From Candidatus Poseidoniaceae archaeon (GTDB taxonomy: Archaea > Thermoplasmatota > Poseidoniia > Poseidoniales > Poseidoniaceae): a stretch of DNA of 39,657 bases. The first letter of the stretch is position 1, and every line of letters starts with the position of its first letter. The position numbers and the translations under genes are program-made. The stretch covers positions 1 through 39,657 of the forward strand of contig CASIAW010000002.1 of NCBI GenBank assembly GCA_949372875.1, in the 5' to 3' direction. A model generated the notes under the pieces. That model had not been told where the DNA came from. It worked only from the letters and a program-made list of their open reading frames with translations, and ran no database searches. Below, in pieces: positions 7,336-14,366 of this stretch.

Positions 7336-8925
7336 TCAAACCCAATTGATGATGATTAACTGATAACAGGATCCATATACGGTACAGGATGGTCCAAATG
7401 CTTGATCATGCCTACTATCAACAACTTGCCATCCAATCCCTTGTCCATTTTGATCATAGTATGCATTTTGCTCATGGACATTTAGCATGACAGACCCATA
7501 TGATCTAAAATACTCTTGGCTGATTGTTGTAGAGGGTGGTTGGATTACAATTTGAAGTTCTGGGTCAGTAACGGCTGGTTCAGGAGGAGAAGGAGATGTG
7601 CAAAACCCTCCATTTTTATCGTCAATCACTGTACGACTCACAGTTTGAGATCTACCTGAGTCATTCGGATTTTCAAGAATAAACTCAAATTCAACATCAT
7701 AGTTAAAACCATTATCACAGGCAGGAATGTAATTATCAGTATGGTCCCAATTGACAATAAATACTGCTTGAGAGCTCCTGCGTGGTTCCGTACATGTTCC
7801 TGTGTCATGTCGAATGCCAAAAGTATGCCCCATCTCATGCAAATATGTGTGATAAGTCCAACTGTCTCCATCATCATCATGCATTCGGACAACGCTTGGC
7901 ATGTGGTCTGCATCCCCCCAGTCGGCACAGCCCCGGATAGAGTATTCATTACCATCCTGATCAACCTTTTTCCAATCCCAATATGAATCATCTGAATAAT
8001 ACACAATGTGATCTAAATACTTACCACGATTATATCTTGTGTAGTCTGTTGTAGATTGAATCGAAGAGAGCATTCTTCCGTTTTCCATAAGTTCATATGC
8101 ATTTGTTCGCAAATAATCTTTAAGTTCATCATTTTCACATAAGCTGGCATCAACTTGACCATAACCTGCTACTGTTGCGGTGTCTTGCTTCTGAATCGTT
8201 TTGATGAATTCAATTTGAACTGTTACATCAAAAGTCGAAATTAGCACTGCATGAGCATTGAACATTTCTAAACAAAGCGCTTGGAGATCGACCATACTAA
8301 CGGTCTGATCAATGAATAGCCCCAATCTAATCAATTGTGTAGGTTGTAAATTAGCAACGTTACTTTCTAGAACCCATTCTCCATTATAAATAGGGCTTGA
8401 TGAATCCAAATTTGCTGATCCTTTCAATTCCTGAGTAAATGAGATGCCTTCTTCAGAAATAGTTATGATATTTGTAGAAAATTGATTCTCTTCTTTTAAC
8501 TGTAAGATATGAGAGTTGACTGAATAATATAAGAAACCATCACTTCCTTCATTCGGAAGTCCATGATAGTAAGAAGTTGGGTTTGTTGTCAAACTGCCAC
8601 AATTGGCATAAAATCCTGACATAGAAATGACTGAATATTCACGGGTTCCAAACTGATCGGTAAATGAAATACCTCCATTATCGGTCCAATCTGACAAATA
8701 CATTACAACATTAGAATCTGAGTAGATCACTTCATTCATCAGATTGATGGAATTCCATGTAAGAGTGTTGTGTTGAATTGAAGAAATATTCCCATCAGTA
8801 GAATGAGAAACGATATCTTGATTTAACTCAGATGTTGATTGTACAACTGAAGTCGAATGCGGTGACAGCAGAAGTAAAATTAACATCAAAACGGTAGGCT
8901 TCAATATGGATCTTGTTAGATTCAT
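7336..8925 (-). CDS. Secreted adamalysin/reprolysin-type zinc metalloprotease
   Basis: A 529-residue secreted protein. A signal sequence occupies the first about 30 residues (VLMLILLLLSPHSTSVV). The zinc site HEMGHTFGIRHD starts at about residue 363 and matches HExxHxxGxxHD of metzincins, with the adamalysin-type Asp after the third His. About 330 residues precede it and probably form a propeptide plus the first half of the catalytic domain. About 150 residues follow, with several cysteines and a beta-rich end. No clear Met-turn is visible. As a secreted peptidase it could serve host nutrition, or entry/release if viral. It lies inside the element but is AT-rich and unlike its structural genes, so it is probably cargo. 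It faces the lipoprotein gene divergently across about 110 bases. Confidence 0.85.
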   Translation of the reverse strand: MNLTRSILKPTVLMLILLLLSPHSTSVVQSTSELNQDIVSHSTDGNISSIQHNTLTWNSINLMNEVIYSDSNVVMYLSDWTDNGGISFTDQFGTREYSVISMSGFYANCGSLTTNPTSYYHGLPNEGSDGFLYYSVNSHILQLKEENQFSTNIITISEEGISFTQELKGSANLDSSSPIYNGEWVLESNVANLQPTQLIRLGLFIDQTVSMVDLQALCLEMFNAHAVLISTFDVTVQIEFIKTIQKQDTATVAGYGQVDASLCENDELKDYLRTNAYELMENGRMLSSIQSTTDYTRYNRGKYLDHIVYYSDDSYWDWKKVDQDGNEYSIRGCADWGDADHMPSVVRMHDDDGDSWTYHTYLHEMGHTFGIRHDTGTCTEPRRSSQAVFIVNWDHTDNYIPACDNGFNYDVEFEFILENPNDSGRSQTVSRTVIDDKNGGFCTSPSPPEPAVTDPELQIVIQPPSTTISQEYFRSYGSVMLNVHEQNAYYDQNGQGIGWQVVDSRHDQAFGPSCTVYGSCYQLIIINWV

Positions 8926-9005
8926 CAGTGTAAAGTTTTTGTATCAACTATTAATCATTTGTCCCGACACAAGTCGTAACATGAAATTCACATATAGAGG
9001 AAAAC

Positions 9006-9017
9006 TTATTATAACCT
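9006..9017 (+). promoter_or_regulatory. TATA-like promoter of the lipoprotein gene
   Basis: TTATTATAACC about 20-29 bases upstream of the GTG at 9035 is a good archaeal TATA box, placing the transcript start very near the start codon (leaderless or a very short leader). AAAGGGAT just before the GTG could be a weak ribosome-binding sequence instead. Confidence 0.5.
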
Positions 9018-9034
9018 AAATCGAAAGGGATATT

Positions 9035-9610
9035 GTGCAAAAGTTGTTCTTTGTGTGCCTGATGTTTATCTCTTCTTCAACGGCAGGATGTATTTCTTTC
9101 GATGATGAGTGGTCAGAAGGACCAGATCTTCTTTGGATAGAGTTAATTTACACTCAAGAGACGGTTAATCCTGTTGAGAAAACTAGTGGGTACATGACAT
9201 TAGATACTTATGACTGTTGGGATAAAATGAGAGATGGAAACGAAATTTTTCATCACGATCCATCACGTTTCTCCGATGCCAAAGTTGTAATCATTGAACA
9301 TCATCCTCAATTTTCTGCATCTCACCATGATACCATTTATTGGACATTTTCAAGTTACGAATTCGACTTTCAATGGAATAGTTCAATTTCAAATCTAACA
9401 GCATTATTTAATGGATCTAATGAGAATGTTTCTGTCAATGGGCAGTCATTGAATGAATCTAATGCGATGACTTATTCAGAATTAATTGAAGACAGTTTCA
9501 TCTGGAGGAAAAATGGGGATACTTTCAATGAAGATGTCTATCACAACATTACCATTACAAATCATGGTGAGCTTAAATCATTCAACAAGCCTAAAGTCGA
9601 TTGCGATTGA
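9035..9610 (+). CDS. Secreted lipoprotein, the only plus-strand gene in the element
   Basis: A 191-residue protein starting at GTG 9035. The N-terminus LFFVCLMFISSSTAGCIS is a lipoprotein signal with a lipobox-like TAGC, followed by an acidic linker (FDDEWSEGPD) typical of archaeal lipoproteins. The rest is an extracellular domain rich in aromatic residues, histidines and NxS/T sequons, ending KVDCD. It has no recognised family. It is the only gene of the element on this strand, is AT-rich like the protease and 6340-7281 genes, and may form a cargo cassette with them. Confidence 0.72.
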   Translation: MQKLFFVCLMFISSSTAGCISFDDEWSEGPDLLWIELIYTQETVNPVEKTSGYMTLDTYDCWDKMRDGNEIFHHDPSRFSDAKVVIIEHHPQFSASHHDTIYWTFSSYEFDFQWNSSISNLTALFNGSNENVSVNGQSLNESNAMTYSELIEDSFIWRKNGDTFNEDVYHNITITNHGELKSFNKPKVDCD

Positions 9611-9624
9611 AGGATTTAAAACTC

Positions 9625-9840
9625 TCAATCAACTTTTTTGATTGACCAAAGGGTTGGATTGTTGGCTTTCTTTCCACCTTCTTGATTGATGACGAAGCCC
9701 ATTCCTTTCAGCACCGTCAAATGTTGTGTAACTTCCCTCTGGTTCAAATCCAATTGTTCGGACAGGCTTGCTGCTGATATTGGATCTGGGTGAACTACGA
9801 GGAAGTAGAACACTCTGAGTCGGTCTGATTTCCTGCTCAA
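9625..9840 (-). CDS. Winged-helix transcription regulator, TTG start coupled to rep
   Basis: A 71-residue protein started at TTG 9840, overlapping the rep stop as TTGA and preceded by AGGAGAGGT. It is a single winged-helix domain: helix RLRVFYFLVVHP, then SAASLSEQLDLNQREVTQHL as the helix-turn-helix, KGMGFVINQEGGKKANNPTLW as the wing. This is the ArsR/MarR-like pattern common in archaeal viruses and plasmids. It may repress the element's own promoters; the shared GGTAGT half-sites at 1594 and 6254 are candidate operators. A longer frame to 9894 would overlap rep substantially. Confidence 0.8.
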   Translation of the reverse strand: MSRKSDRLRVFYFLVVHPDPISAASLSEQLDLNQREVTQHLTVLKGMGFVINQEGGKKANNPTLWSIKKVD

Positions 9841-11108
9841 TCCGACCTCTCCTGAGCAGTTGTTGCTGTTTGGGGCTGGCGGGCAGGGTTGCACCCTGCA
9901 CCCGCATTGGCTCCTGTAACATCTGAAGATGTTCCATGTTCCAAGGTTGCAGGTAATAATGGTGCAACCGACTTTGGAACATCACCTCCTGGGTTCCAAT
10001 CCTTGCGGTTGATCGTCTGGAATTCCCCATTTGGAGAACGCAAGTCTGGCATATCATTGTAGTCCAATACACCTGTTATTCGGGATATGAATGCAGGGTC
10101 TGGAACTTCTATCGCTTCAGTCCTGTCGTTGCCATCTTTATCCTTGACAGTTATGTACTCTGTTTTCGTACATAAGTCGCCAACATCGTAATTGGTAGTG
10201 ATGAAAACATAATCCCATTCCGCAACTATGTAGCCGCCTTTGATTTGACCTTGGAACTGGTAGATGTCGAGGATTCTAAGCAGTTTAGACCGAGTTATGG
10301 CGTTCGGAGTATAGTCATCTAGCAGGAGGATATTCTCACCATTGTATCCATCAAACCAAAGGTTCCTATTCTCAAAATCAAGTGAAAAAATCTCGTCTGA
10401 ATTCAGACCTATTTGCTTGCTGAATAGATGTCTAGCTTCCCATGATTTTCCTGTTCCAGTTCCACCTGTGAATACGAATACTTTGCCAAGTCTAGTCTCC
10501 TTCGATTCGAACATCTTCTTTCTGAACATAATGTCCTTGATTCCCCTTCCAGTTCTTGCCATGACCGTAGGAAATCGTTGATCTAACTCACGAAGGGTTG
10601 CACCATTCTCAACTGCTCTAGTAGCCTCTTTCAAATCTGAACGCTCACCTTTCTTCACCAACCCATCTTTGTAGATCCAAATCGGTTTTGGGCTCACAGT
10701 GATATTCATCTTAGTCTCGCCATTTGGATAGTTCCATTCACCTGTAGTCTTAGTACAATAAGCTACATTCTGCGCTGCCTTTCCTCTTGCATTTTGCACA
10801 CTGAAGTTGAAGGGGGTATGCTCTCTAATGAGATTGTTGAAGGTGGACCTCCTCTTCTTTGTCGTGAGTTGAAAGTACCCTTGGAGATGCATTATGCCTC
10901 CTTCACCAATTTCAACTTGCATTACGGCTGAATTGATTGAACATGCCTCGATAACTGTGGTTGTGGTGAGGATACTAATTGCGGCATTGAAGTCCTCAAG
11001 AGTAGGTTCTATGCCCTTTTCTTCCTTCAATTCCTTTGTGAACTCCTTGAGGTATCCCGTGACGGCGAAGTTCTTCACAGGATTGTCTTTAACCTGCTCT
11101 TCTGTCAT
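9837..11108 (-). CDS. rep: CRESS-type replication initiator: HUH endonuclease plus superfamily 3 helicase
   Basis: A 423-residue Rep for rolling-circle replication. The N-terminal endonuclease shows FAVTGYL (motif I position, about 14-20), MHLQGYFQL (73-81, motif II, the HLQ form of circoviruses) and AYCTK (116-120, motif III, catalytic Tyr117). The helicase has Walker A GGTGTGKS at 215-222, Walker B GENILLLDDY near 257-266 and motif C VFITTN at 301-306. Around Walker B, WFDGYNGE and later LLRILDIYQFQ...KGG follow the circovirus pattern WxDGYxGE...DD...LLRLxDxY...KGG...ITSN. These features are those of eukaryotic CRESS-DNA virus Reps (PF02407/PF00910 types), not of usual archaeal plasmid Reps. 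A C-terminal tail of about 90 residues is Pro/Ala/Thr-rich. The start overlaps the upstream gene as ATGA; the stop overlaps the regulator. Confidence 0.9.
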   Translation of the reverse strand: MTEEQVKDNPVKNFAVTGYLKEFTKELKEEKGIEPTLEDFNAAISILTTTTVIEACSINSAVMQVEIGEGGIMHLQGYFQLTTKKRRSTFNNLIREHTPFNFSVQNARGKAAQNVAYCTKTTGEWNYPNGETKMNITVSPKPIWIYKDGLVKKGERSDLKEATRAVENGATLRELDQRFPTVMARTGRGIKDIMFRKKMFESKETRLGKVFVFTGGTGTGKSWEARHLFSKQIGLNSDEIFSLDFENRNLWFDGYNGENILLLDDYTPNAITRSKLLRILDIYQFQGQIKGGYIVAEWDYVFITTNYDVGDLCTKTEYITVKDKDGNDRTEAIEVPDPAFISRITGVLDYNDMPDLRSPNGEFQTINRKDWNPGGDVPKSVAPLLPATLEHGTSSDVTGANAGAGCNPARQPQTATTAQERSD

Positions 11109-11287
11109 GATCGACCCTCCAAGATTGATGTAATTTTACAGCCATTCTCATCCTTACAATCCAACCACTTTCTCGCCTTTCGGTGATAGTACTGTAGTGT
11201 CTTGATAGTAGTCCCATTCATGCCATTTGTGAACTTCCAGCGATGAAGGGTAGACCTTCTCTTGAATGGATTTGAAAATGGCTTCAT
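11105..11287 (-). CDS. Small basic protein upstream of rep
   Basis: A 60-residue, strongly basic protein (KPFSNPFKRRSTLHRWKF; later YYHRKARKWLDCKDENGC). It starts at ATG 11287, sharing the A of the upstream TGA (TGATG) and preceded by GGGGTGG; its stop overlaps the rep ATG as ATGA. This perfect coupling decides the frame over a longer competing frame at 11154-11351. Basic charge and position suggest nucleic acid binding, perhaps a copy-number or origin-binding helper of Rep. Not recognised. Confidence 0.65.
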   Translation of the reverse strand: MKPFSNPFKRRSTLHRWKFTNGMNGTTIKTLQYYHRKARKWLDCKDENGCKITSILEGRS

Positions 11288-11508
11288 CAAAACCACCCCT
11301 GCTCATAACCACAGCGATAGCACCAGTAGGAGAAGTGCTTGTATTCATCATTCCATTTCCTTGCTAGTCGAACTCGGTAATTCCTACCATTCGACCTAAA
11401 CCAACATTTTCCTGACGGACAAGGTGGGAAAGCAATGATTCTACCATCTCGAACCACAGCACCCATCTTCTGATGCCACTTGACATCATATGGCACATCA
11501 TCTTTCAT
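11287..11508 (-). CDS. Small cysteine-containing protein, possible zinc ribbon
   Basis: A 73-residue protein with FPPCPSGKCWFRS in the middle and YWCYRCGYEQGWF at the C-terminus. The two CxxxxC/CxxC pairs could make one zinc ribbon. Basic residues lie between them (NYRVRLARKW). Its ATG overlaps the stop of the preceding small gene (ATGA), and its own stop overlaps the next start (TGATG). Likely an early regulator or DNA-binding protein of the element. Confidence 0.72.
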   Translation of the reverse strand: MKDDVPYDVKWHQKMGAVVRDGRIIAFPPCPSGKCWFRSNGRNYRVRLARKWNDEYKHFSYWCYRCGYEQGWF

Positions 11509-11672
11509 TCTTCCACCTCCTGTGCATGGACGTCACAACCAAATTGATTACTATACAGATACGAAGCACATGGACAGGCATCACAGCATTCTGAACACCA
11601 GTAACATCCGCAAGAATACTCAGTCTTACTGATATTATCACAATAGGCGCACTGGATTACTTTGCTACTCAT
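11505..11672 (-). CDS. 55-residue very cysteine-rich protein
   Basis: From ATG 11672 to the stop at 11505 this encodes 55 residues with ten cysteines: CAYC near the start, then CGCYWCSECCDACPC in the centre and one more Cys at position 46. The density suggests binding of two zinc ions. It is coupled at both ends by ATGA overlaps, which supports it as a real gene despite its size. The family is unknown to me. Confidence 0.7.
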   Translation of the reverse strand: MSSKVIQCAYCDNISKTEYSCGCYWCSECCDACPCASYLYSNQFGCDVHAQEVEE

Positions 11673-11827
11673 TCACACACCTCCTTTGAGGGGTGCAATG
11701 GATAAGATGCCTCACAGTAAGGGCAGAAGAATGCTGCCACATCGAAACCCCAAATGGATTCACGAAGATCATCGACCATTGGTTTGCCACAACGGTAGCA
11801 ATTGACTCTGATTTCGATGGTGTTCAA
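11669..11827 (-). CDS. 52-residue zinc-ribbon protein, TTG start
   Basis: Start TTG at 11827, overlapping the upstream TGA as TTGA and preceded by GGAGGTGATGGG. The 52 residues hold CYRCGKP and FFCPYCEASYP, a clear two-CxxC zinc ribbon, with KEVCE at the end. The stop overlaps the next ATG (ATGA). Small zinc ribbons in early operons of archaeal viruses are often transcriptional or replication modulators; here that is inference. Confidence 0.7.
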   Translation of the reverse strand: MNTIEIRVNCYRCGKPMVDDLRESIWGFDVAAFFCPYCEASYPLHPSKEVCE

Positions 11828-11922
11828 CCCATCACCTCCAAGAAGGTCTTGAGAACTGACTTGGCGTTACGATTGTTACCTTCTTCCAAGTCTCTTAGGG
11901 ATTGCTCGATATTCTTGAGCAA
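11824..11922 (-). CDS. First small gene of the element, helical, frame runs back into the tRNA
   Basis: The frame ending at 11824 encodes a helical, charged C-terminal part (LLKNIEQSLRDLEEGNNRNA, then SVLKTFLEVMG) that looks coding. No ATG exists; an in-frame TTG at 11922 gives 32 residues, while the frame itself is open through the tRNA 3' half to a TTG in the tRNA intron (12027). Because the attachment site must lie in the tRNA, the true N-terminus may differ between integrated and excised DNA. It heads the coupled early operon. Start uncertain, function unknown. Confidence 0.5.
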   Translation of the reverse strand: MLKNIEQSLRDLEEGNNRNAKSVLKTFLEVMG

Positions 11923-11960
11923 ACGAGTGGTAAAGATGTCATCGACCAGTCTATCGTTAT

Positions 11961-12064
11961 TGGTCCCCGCTCCCAGACTTGAACTGGGGACACCCTGATG
12001 TCTGCTGAGACGTTTGTTTTTACACAACTACAGTCAGGTGCTCTACCAACTGAGCTAAGCGAGG
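11961..12064 (-). tRNA. tRNA-Tyr(GTA) with a 28-nt intron, integration site
   Basis: Read on the minus strand from 12064. Acceptor CCTCGCT pairs with AGCGGGG. The D arm is GCTC/GAGC, the anticodon stem CCTGA/TCAGG with loop CT-GTA-G, and the T arm CCCAG-TTCAAGT-CTGGG. Discriminator A at 11964 and an encoded CCA at 11961-11963 complete it. C1-G72 is the known archaeal identity of tRNA-Tyr. The 28-nt insertion after position 37 (12000-12027) is the canonical archaeal intron site. The element starts directly at the 3' end, so the 3' half is the likely attachment core. No T-run follows CCA, so transcripts could run on into the element's first operon. Confidence 0.93.
12000..12027 (-). other. tRNA-Tyr intron (canonical 37/38 position)
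   Basis: Twenty-eight bases between G37 and A38 of tRNA-Tyr, starting TTGTGTAAAA and ending CAGCAGAC on the minus strand. The location fits splicing of a bulge-helix-bulge by the archaeal endonuclease. It separates the 5' half from the 3' half that serves as the likely integration core. Confidence 0.8.
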
Positions 12065-12313
12065 TATTCCAACGCACCAACCACCAGTACTTAACCCTCA
12101 TCAATCGAAAGCGAGATGGTATGTGCGCATTCAGGCCCAAAAAGTAAGAAATCCCAAGAATCAACCCTTACCTTATCATAGGTCGAAGTAAATGTCACGA
12201 TACGAGGAGTTTGGAATGAGTCATTCACTGCAAAAACCGCCTTCTAAGATGGCTCTGCGAAGTGCGCGATTATATAGGGTAAGAGTAGGCTCTCGGAATC
12301 AGGATGTGTAGGG
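12065..12313. promoter_or_regulatory. Divergent region between tRNA-Tyr and ftsZ
   Basis: 249 bases without a gene. On the plus strand ATTATATAGGG at 12269-12279 is a strong TATA box about 40 bases before the ftsZ ATG. On the minus strand TTAAGTAC near 12089-12096 lies about 25-32 bases before the tRNA 5' end and may be its TATA element. Nothing else stands out. Confidence 0.6.
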
Positions 12314-13468
12314 ATGGGACCCACTACTTCAGGAACTGATAAGAACGCTCTCGCCGATATGGTGAACGAGATGGCTAAAGAGGCAAAGCGCGGAGCCACT
12401 GCCCTCATGGACGAGGAAGTTGGAACCCTGGGCGTACCAAATCCACGTATCCTTATCGTTGGCTGTGGTGGTTCCGGAAACAACACACTCAACCGTATTA
12501 CTCACTTAGGCGTCGAAGGCGCTGTTACCGTTGCTATCAACACCGATAAGCAGCATTTAGACCACACTCGGGCTTTGCAAAAACTCCTTGTTGGCCGTCA
12601 TATCACTCGTGGTCTTGGTGCTGGAGGCGATCCTTCAACCGGACGCCGATGTGCTGAGGCTGGACGTGAAATGATTCGACGAATTGTTACTGGTGCTGAC
12701 CTTGTCTTTATCGCCAGTGGACTGGGTGGAGGCTCCGGAACTGGAATTTGTCCCATCGTTGCTGAAGAAGCGAAAGCTGCTGGCGCACTTGTTGTCGGAA
12801 TTGTCACAACACCGTTCCACGTCGAGCGTCGTCAAAGGATGACAAAGGCGCTTGAAGGATTGGAGTCGCTACGCCGTGTTGCAGACGCTGTCTTGGTTCT
12901 CGACAACAATCGACTTTTGCACTATGTGCCTCACCTTCCATTGGATGAAGCATTCTCAATCATGGACCAACTGGTCGCTGAAATTGTCAAAGGAATTGTT
13001 GAAACGATTACTCTGCCTTCACTCATCAATCTTGACTTCGCTGATGTTCGTGCCATCATGGCTAACGGTGGCGTCACCATGATGCTCTATGGAGAAAGTG
13101 ACCGTGGACCAGAAGAAGTCGTTCATGAAGCGCTCAATCACCCCTTGCTCGATGTTGATATCTCAGGTGCTACCGGCGTTTTGATTCACGTCACTGGTGG
13201 CCGTTACATGACGCTCGATACCGCTTCTCAAGTGGTTAACTTGCTAACCAGTAAGGTCAGTGAAGATGCGAACGTCATCTGGGGTGCTCGACAAGATGCT
13301 GGATTTGGTGATACCATCAAGGTCATGGCCATTATTACCGGTGTTGGCGGAACTGATTTGCGAACCGCTCGAATGCAACCGAACTTGCTTGGTGATGCTT
13401 TGCGGCTCACACAAGATCAAGGCGGCGCACCTCGTAATGATGACCTTGGATTCCAGCGATTTGACTGA
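12314..13468 (+). CDS. ftsZ: Cell division GTPase FtsZ
   Basis: A 384-residue FtsZ that polymerises with GTP to form the division ring. It has the nucleotide-binding GCGGSGNNTLNRI (50-62), GLGAGGDP (100-107), and the tubulin signature GLGGGSGTG (136-144). The catalytic T7 loop NLDFADVR has Asp241 and Asp244. The N-terminal extension of about 40 residues and short C-terminal tail (DDLGFQRFD) fit archaeal FtsZ. Length is normal. It has its own TATA-type promoter and stands immediately beyond the integration site, so it belongs to the host chromosome. CetZ is unlikely given the intact FtsZ signatures. Confidence 0.97.
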   Translation: MGPTTSGTDKNALADMVNEMAKEAKRGATALMDEEVGTLGVPNPRILIVGCGGSGNNTLNRITHLGVEGAVTVAINTDKQHLDHTRALQKLLVGRHITRGLGAGGDPSTGRRCAEAGREMIRRIVTGADLVFIASGLGGGSGTGICPIVAEEAKAAGALVVGIVTTPFHVERRQRMTKALEGLESLRRVADAVLVLDNNRLLHYVPHLPLDEAFSIMDQLVAEIVKGIVETITLPSLINLDFADVRAIMANGGVTMMLYGESDRGPEEVVHEALNHPLLDVDISGATGVLIHVTGGRYMTLDTASQVVNLLTSKVSEDANVIWGARQDAGFGDTIKVMAIITGVGGTDLRTARMQPNLLGDALRLTQDQGGAPRNDDLGFQRFD

Positions 13469-13525
13469 AATCTGAGGATTTAAACCGGTTTCAAGATAGT
13501 ACACCTGTTCGTAACCGTCAAATGT

Positions 13526-14365
13526 ATGAAGCGTAGCATCTCAACCATGCGAGCCAAGACTCTTGTAGCCCTCATCATCACTGCTTTGATGCTGACACCT
13601 GTTCAAGCAGGTGATGTTACCGCTTCTCAAAGTGAACCTGCTGAAGACACACGTCAGCCAAATGCCAACAATACCACGATGTACATGTGGAGCAATGACA
13701 TGGCTACCGAATGGACACATTTCAACCTCAATGATACCGAATCGGCTGAAGCAGGTGAACTCACTGAAGAAAAGGATAACGGCATTATCAATATCAAATA
13801 TCGATTCACCATGGACCCAACCCTTGACAAGCGACTCAACATGACTGAAGGAGCGGAAATGCGTGGTAACTTCAACGTCTACTGGGAAGGCGATATTGAC
13901 AACGGTGGCGATGGAAGTTGCAACAACGATTGTGAATACCTCAACATCACTGTGTATCGTGGACCAAACAAAGTCTTCCAACACACTGAACAGCCGTGGC
14001 CTGCTGGAAATTGGAAGAACATCGTGTTCTCCTACTCCATGACCGAAGAAGACGGCCACCTCGTTTGGGATTCAACCAACGACAATCCAGTTGTTGAAGT
14101 CACCATGAAGGTCAAAGGTAATATCAAAAACTGGCAGGAGGCTTCCATTGCGGAAGGAGATACAGCTGCATTTGGATTCAAACTCGGTGAAGAAGCACGA
14201 CTCGAACTCCCGATTGATGAATCAACATGGGATGAAAAATTCCAAGCAGGAATGGATGACATGCCTGAAGAAGACACACCTGGATTCACCTTGGTTGTCG
14301 CATCGGCTGCTATTGCAATGGCAGTCTTTGTCAACGTCGGCAAGGAAGAAGAAAACGAAGCGTGA
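13526..14365 (+). CDS. Surface protein with signal peptide and PGF-type C-terminal anchor
   Basis: A 279-residue secreted protein. The signal sequence is ALIITALMLTPVQAG. The ectodomain of about 220 residues is acidic, has several NxT sequons and one close cysteine pair (GDGSCNNDCEY), and appears beta-rich. The C-terminus reads DTPGFTLVVASAAIAMAVFV followed by GKEEENEA, i.e. Pro-Gly-Phe, one hydrophobic helix and a short tail. This resembles PGF-CTERM sorting signals cleaved by archaeosortase, although the tail is acidic rather than Arg-rich. It lies 57 bases after ftsZ on the same strand. Function unknown. Confidence 0.8.
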   Translation: MKRSISTMRAKTLVALIITALMLTPVQAGDVTASQSEPAEDTRQPNANNTTMYMWSNDMATEWTHFNLNDTESAEAGELTEEKDNGIINIKYRFTMDPTLDKRLNMTEGAEMRGNFNVYWEGDIDNGGDGSCNNDCEYLNITVYRGPNKVFQHTEQPWPAGNWKNIVFSYSMTEEDGHLVWDSTNDNPVVEVTMKVKGNIKNWQEASIAEGDTAAFGFKLGEEARLELPIDESTWDEKFQAGMDDMPEEDTPGFTLVVASAAIAMAVFVNVGKEEENEA

Positions 14366-14366
14366 T

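Noticed and set aside
11154-11351. 65-residue frame overlapping the basic gene upstream of rep
   Set aside because: It overlaps both the 73-residue gene and the 60-residue gene, whereas the latter two are joined by clean TGATG and ATGA overlaps.
12244-12492. Minus-strand frame across the ftsZ promoter and start
   Set aside because: It overlaps the ftsZ coding start and TATA box and has no recognisable protein features.
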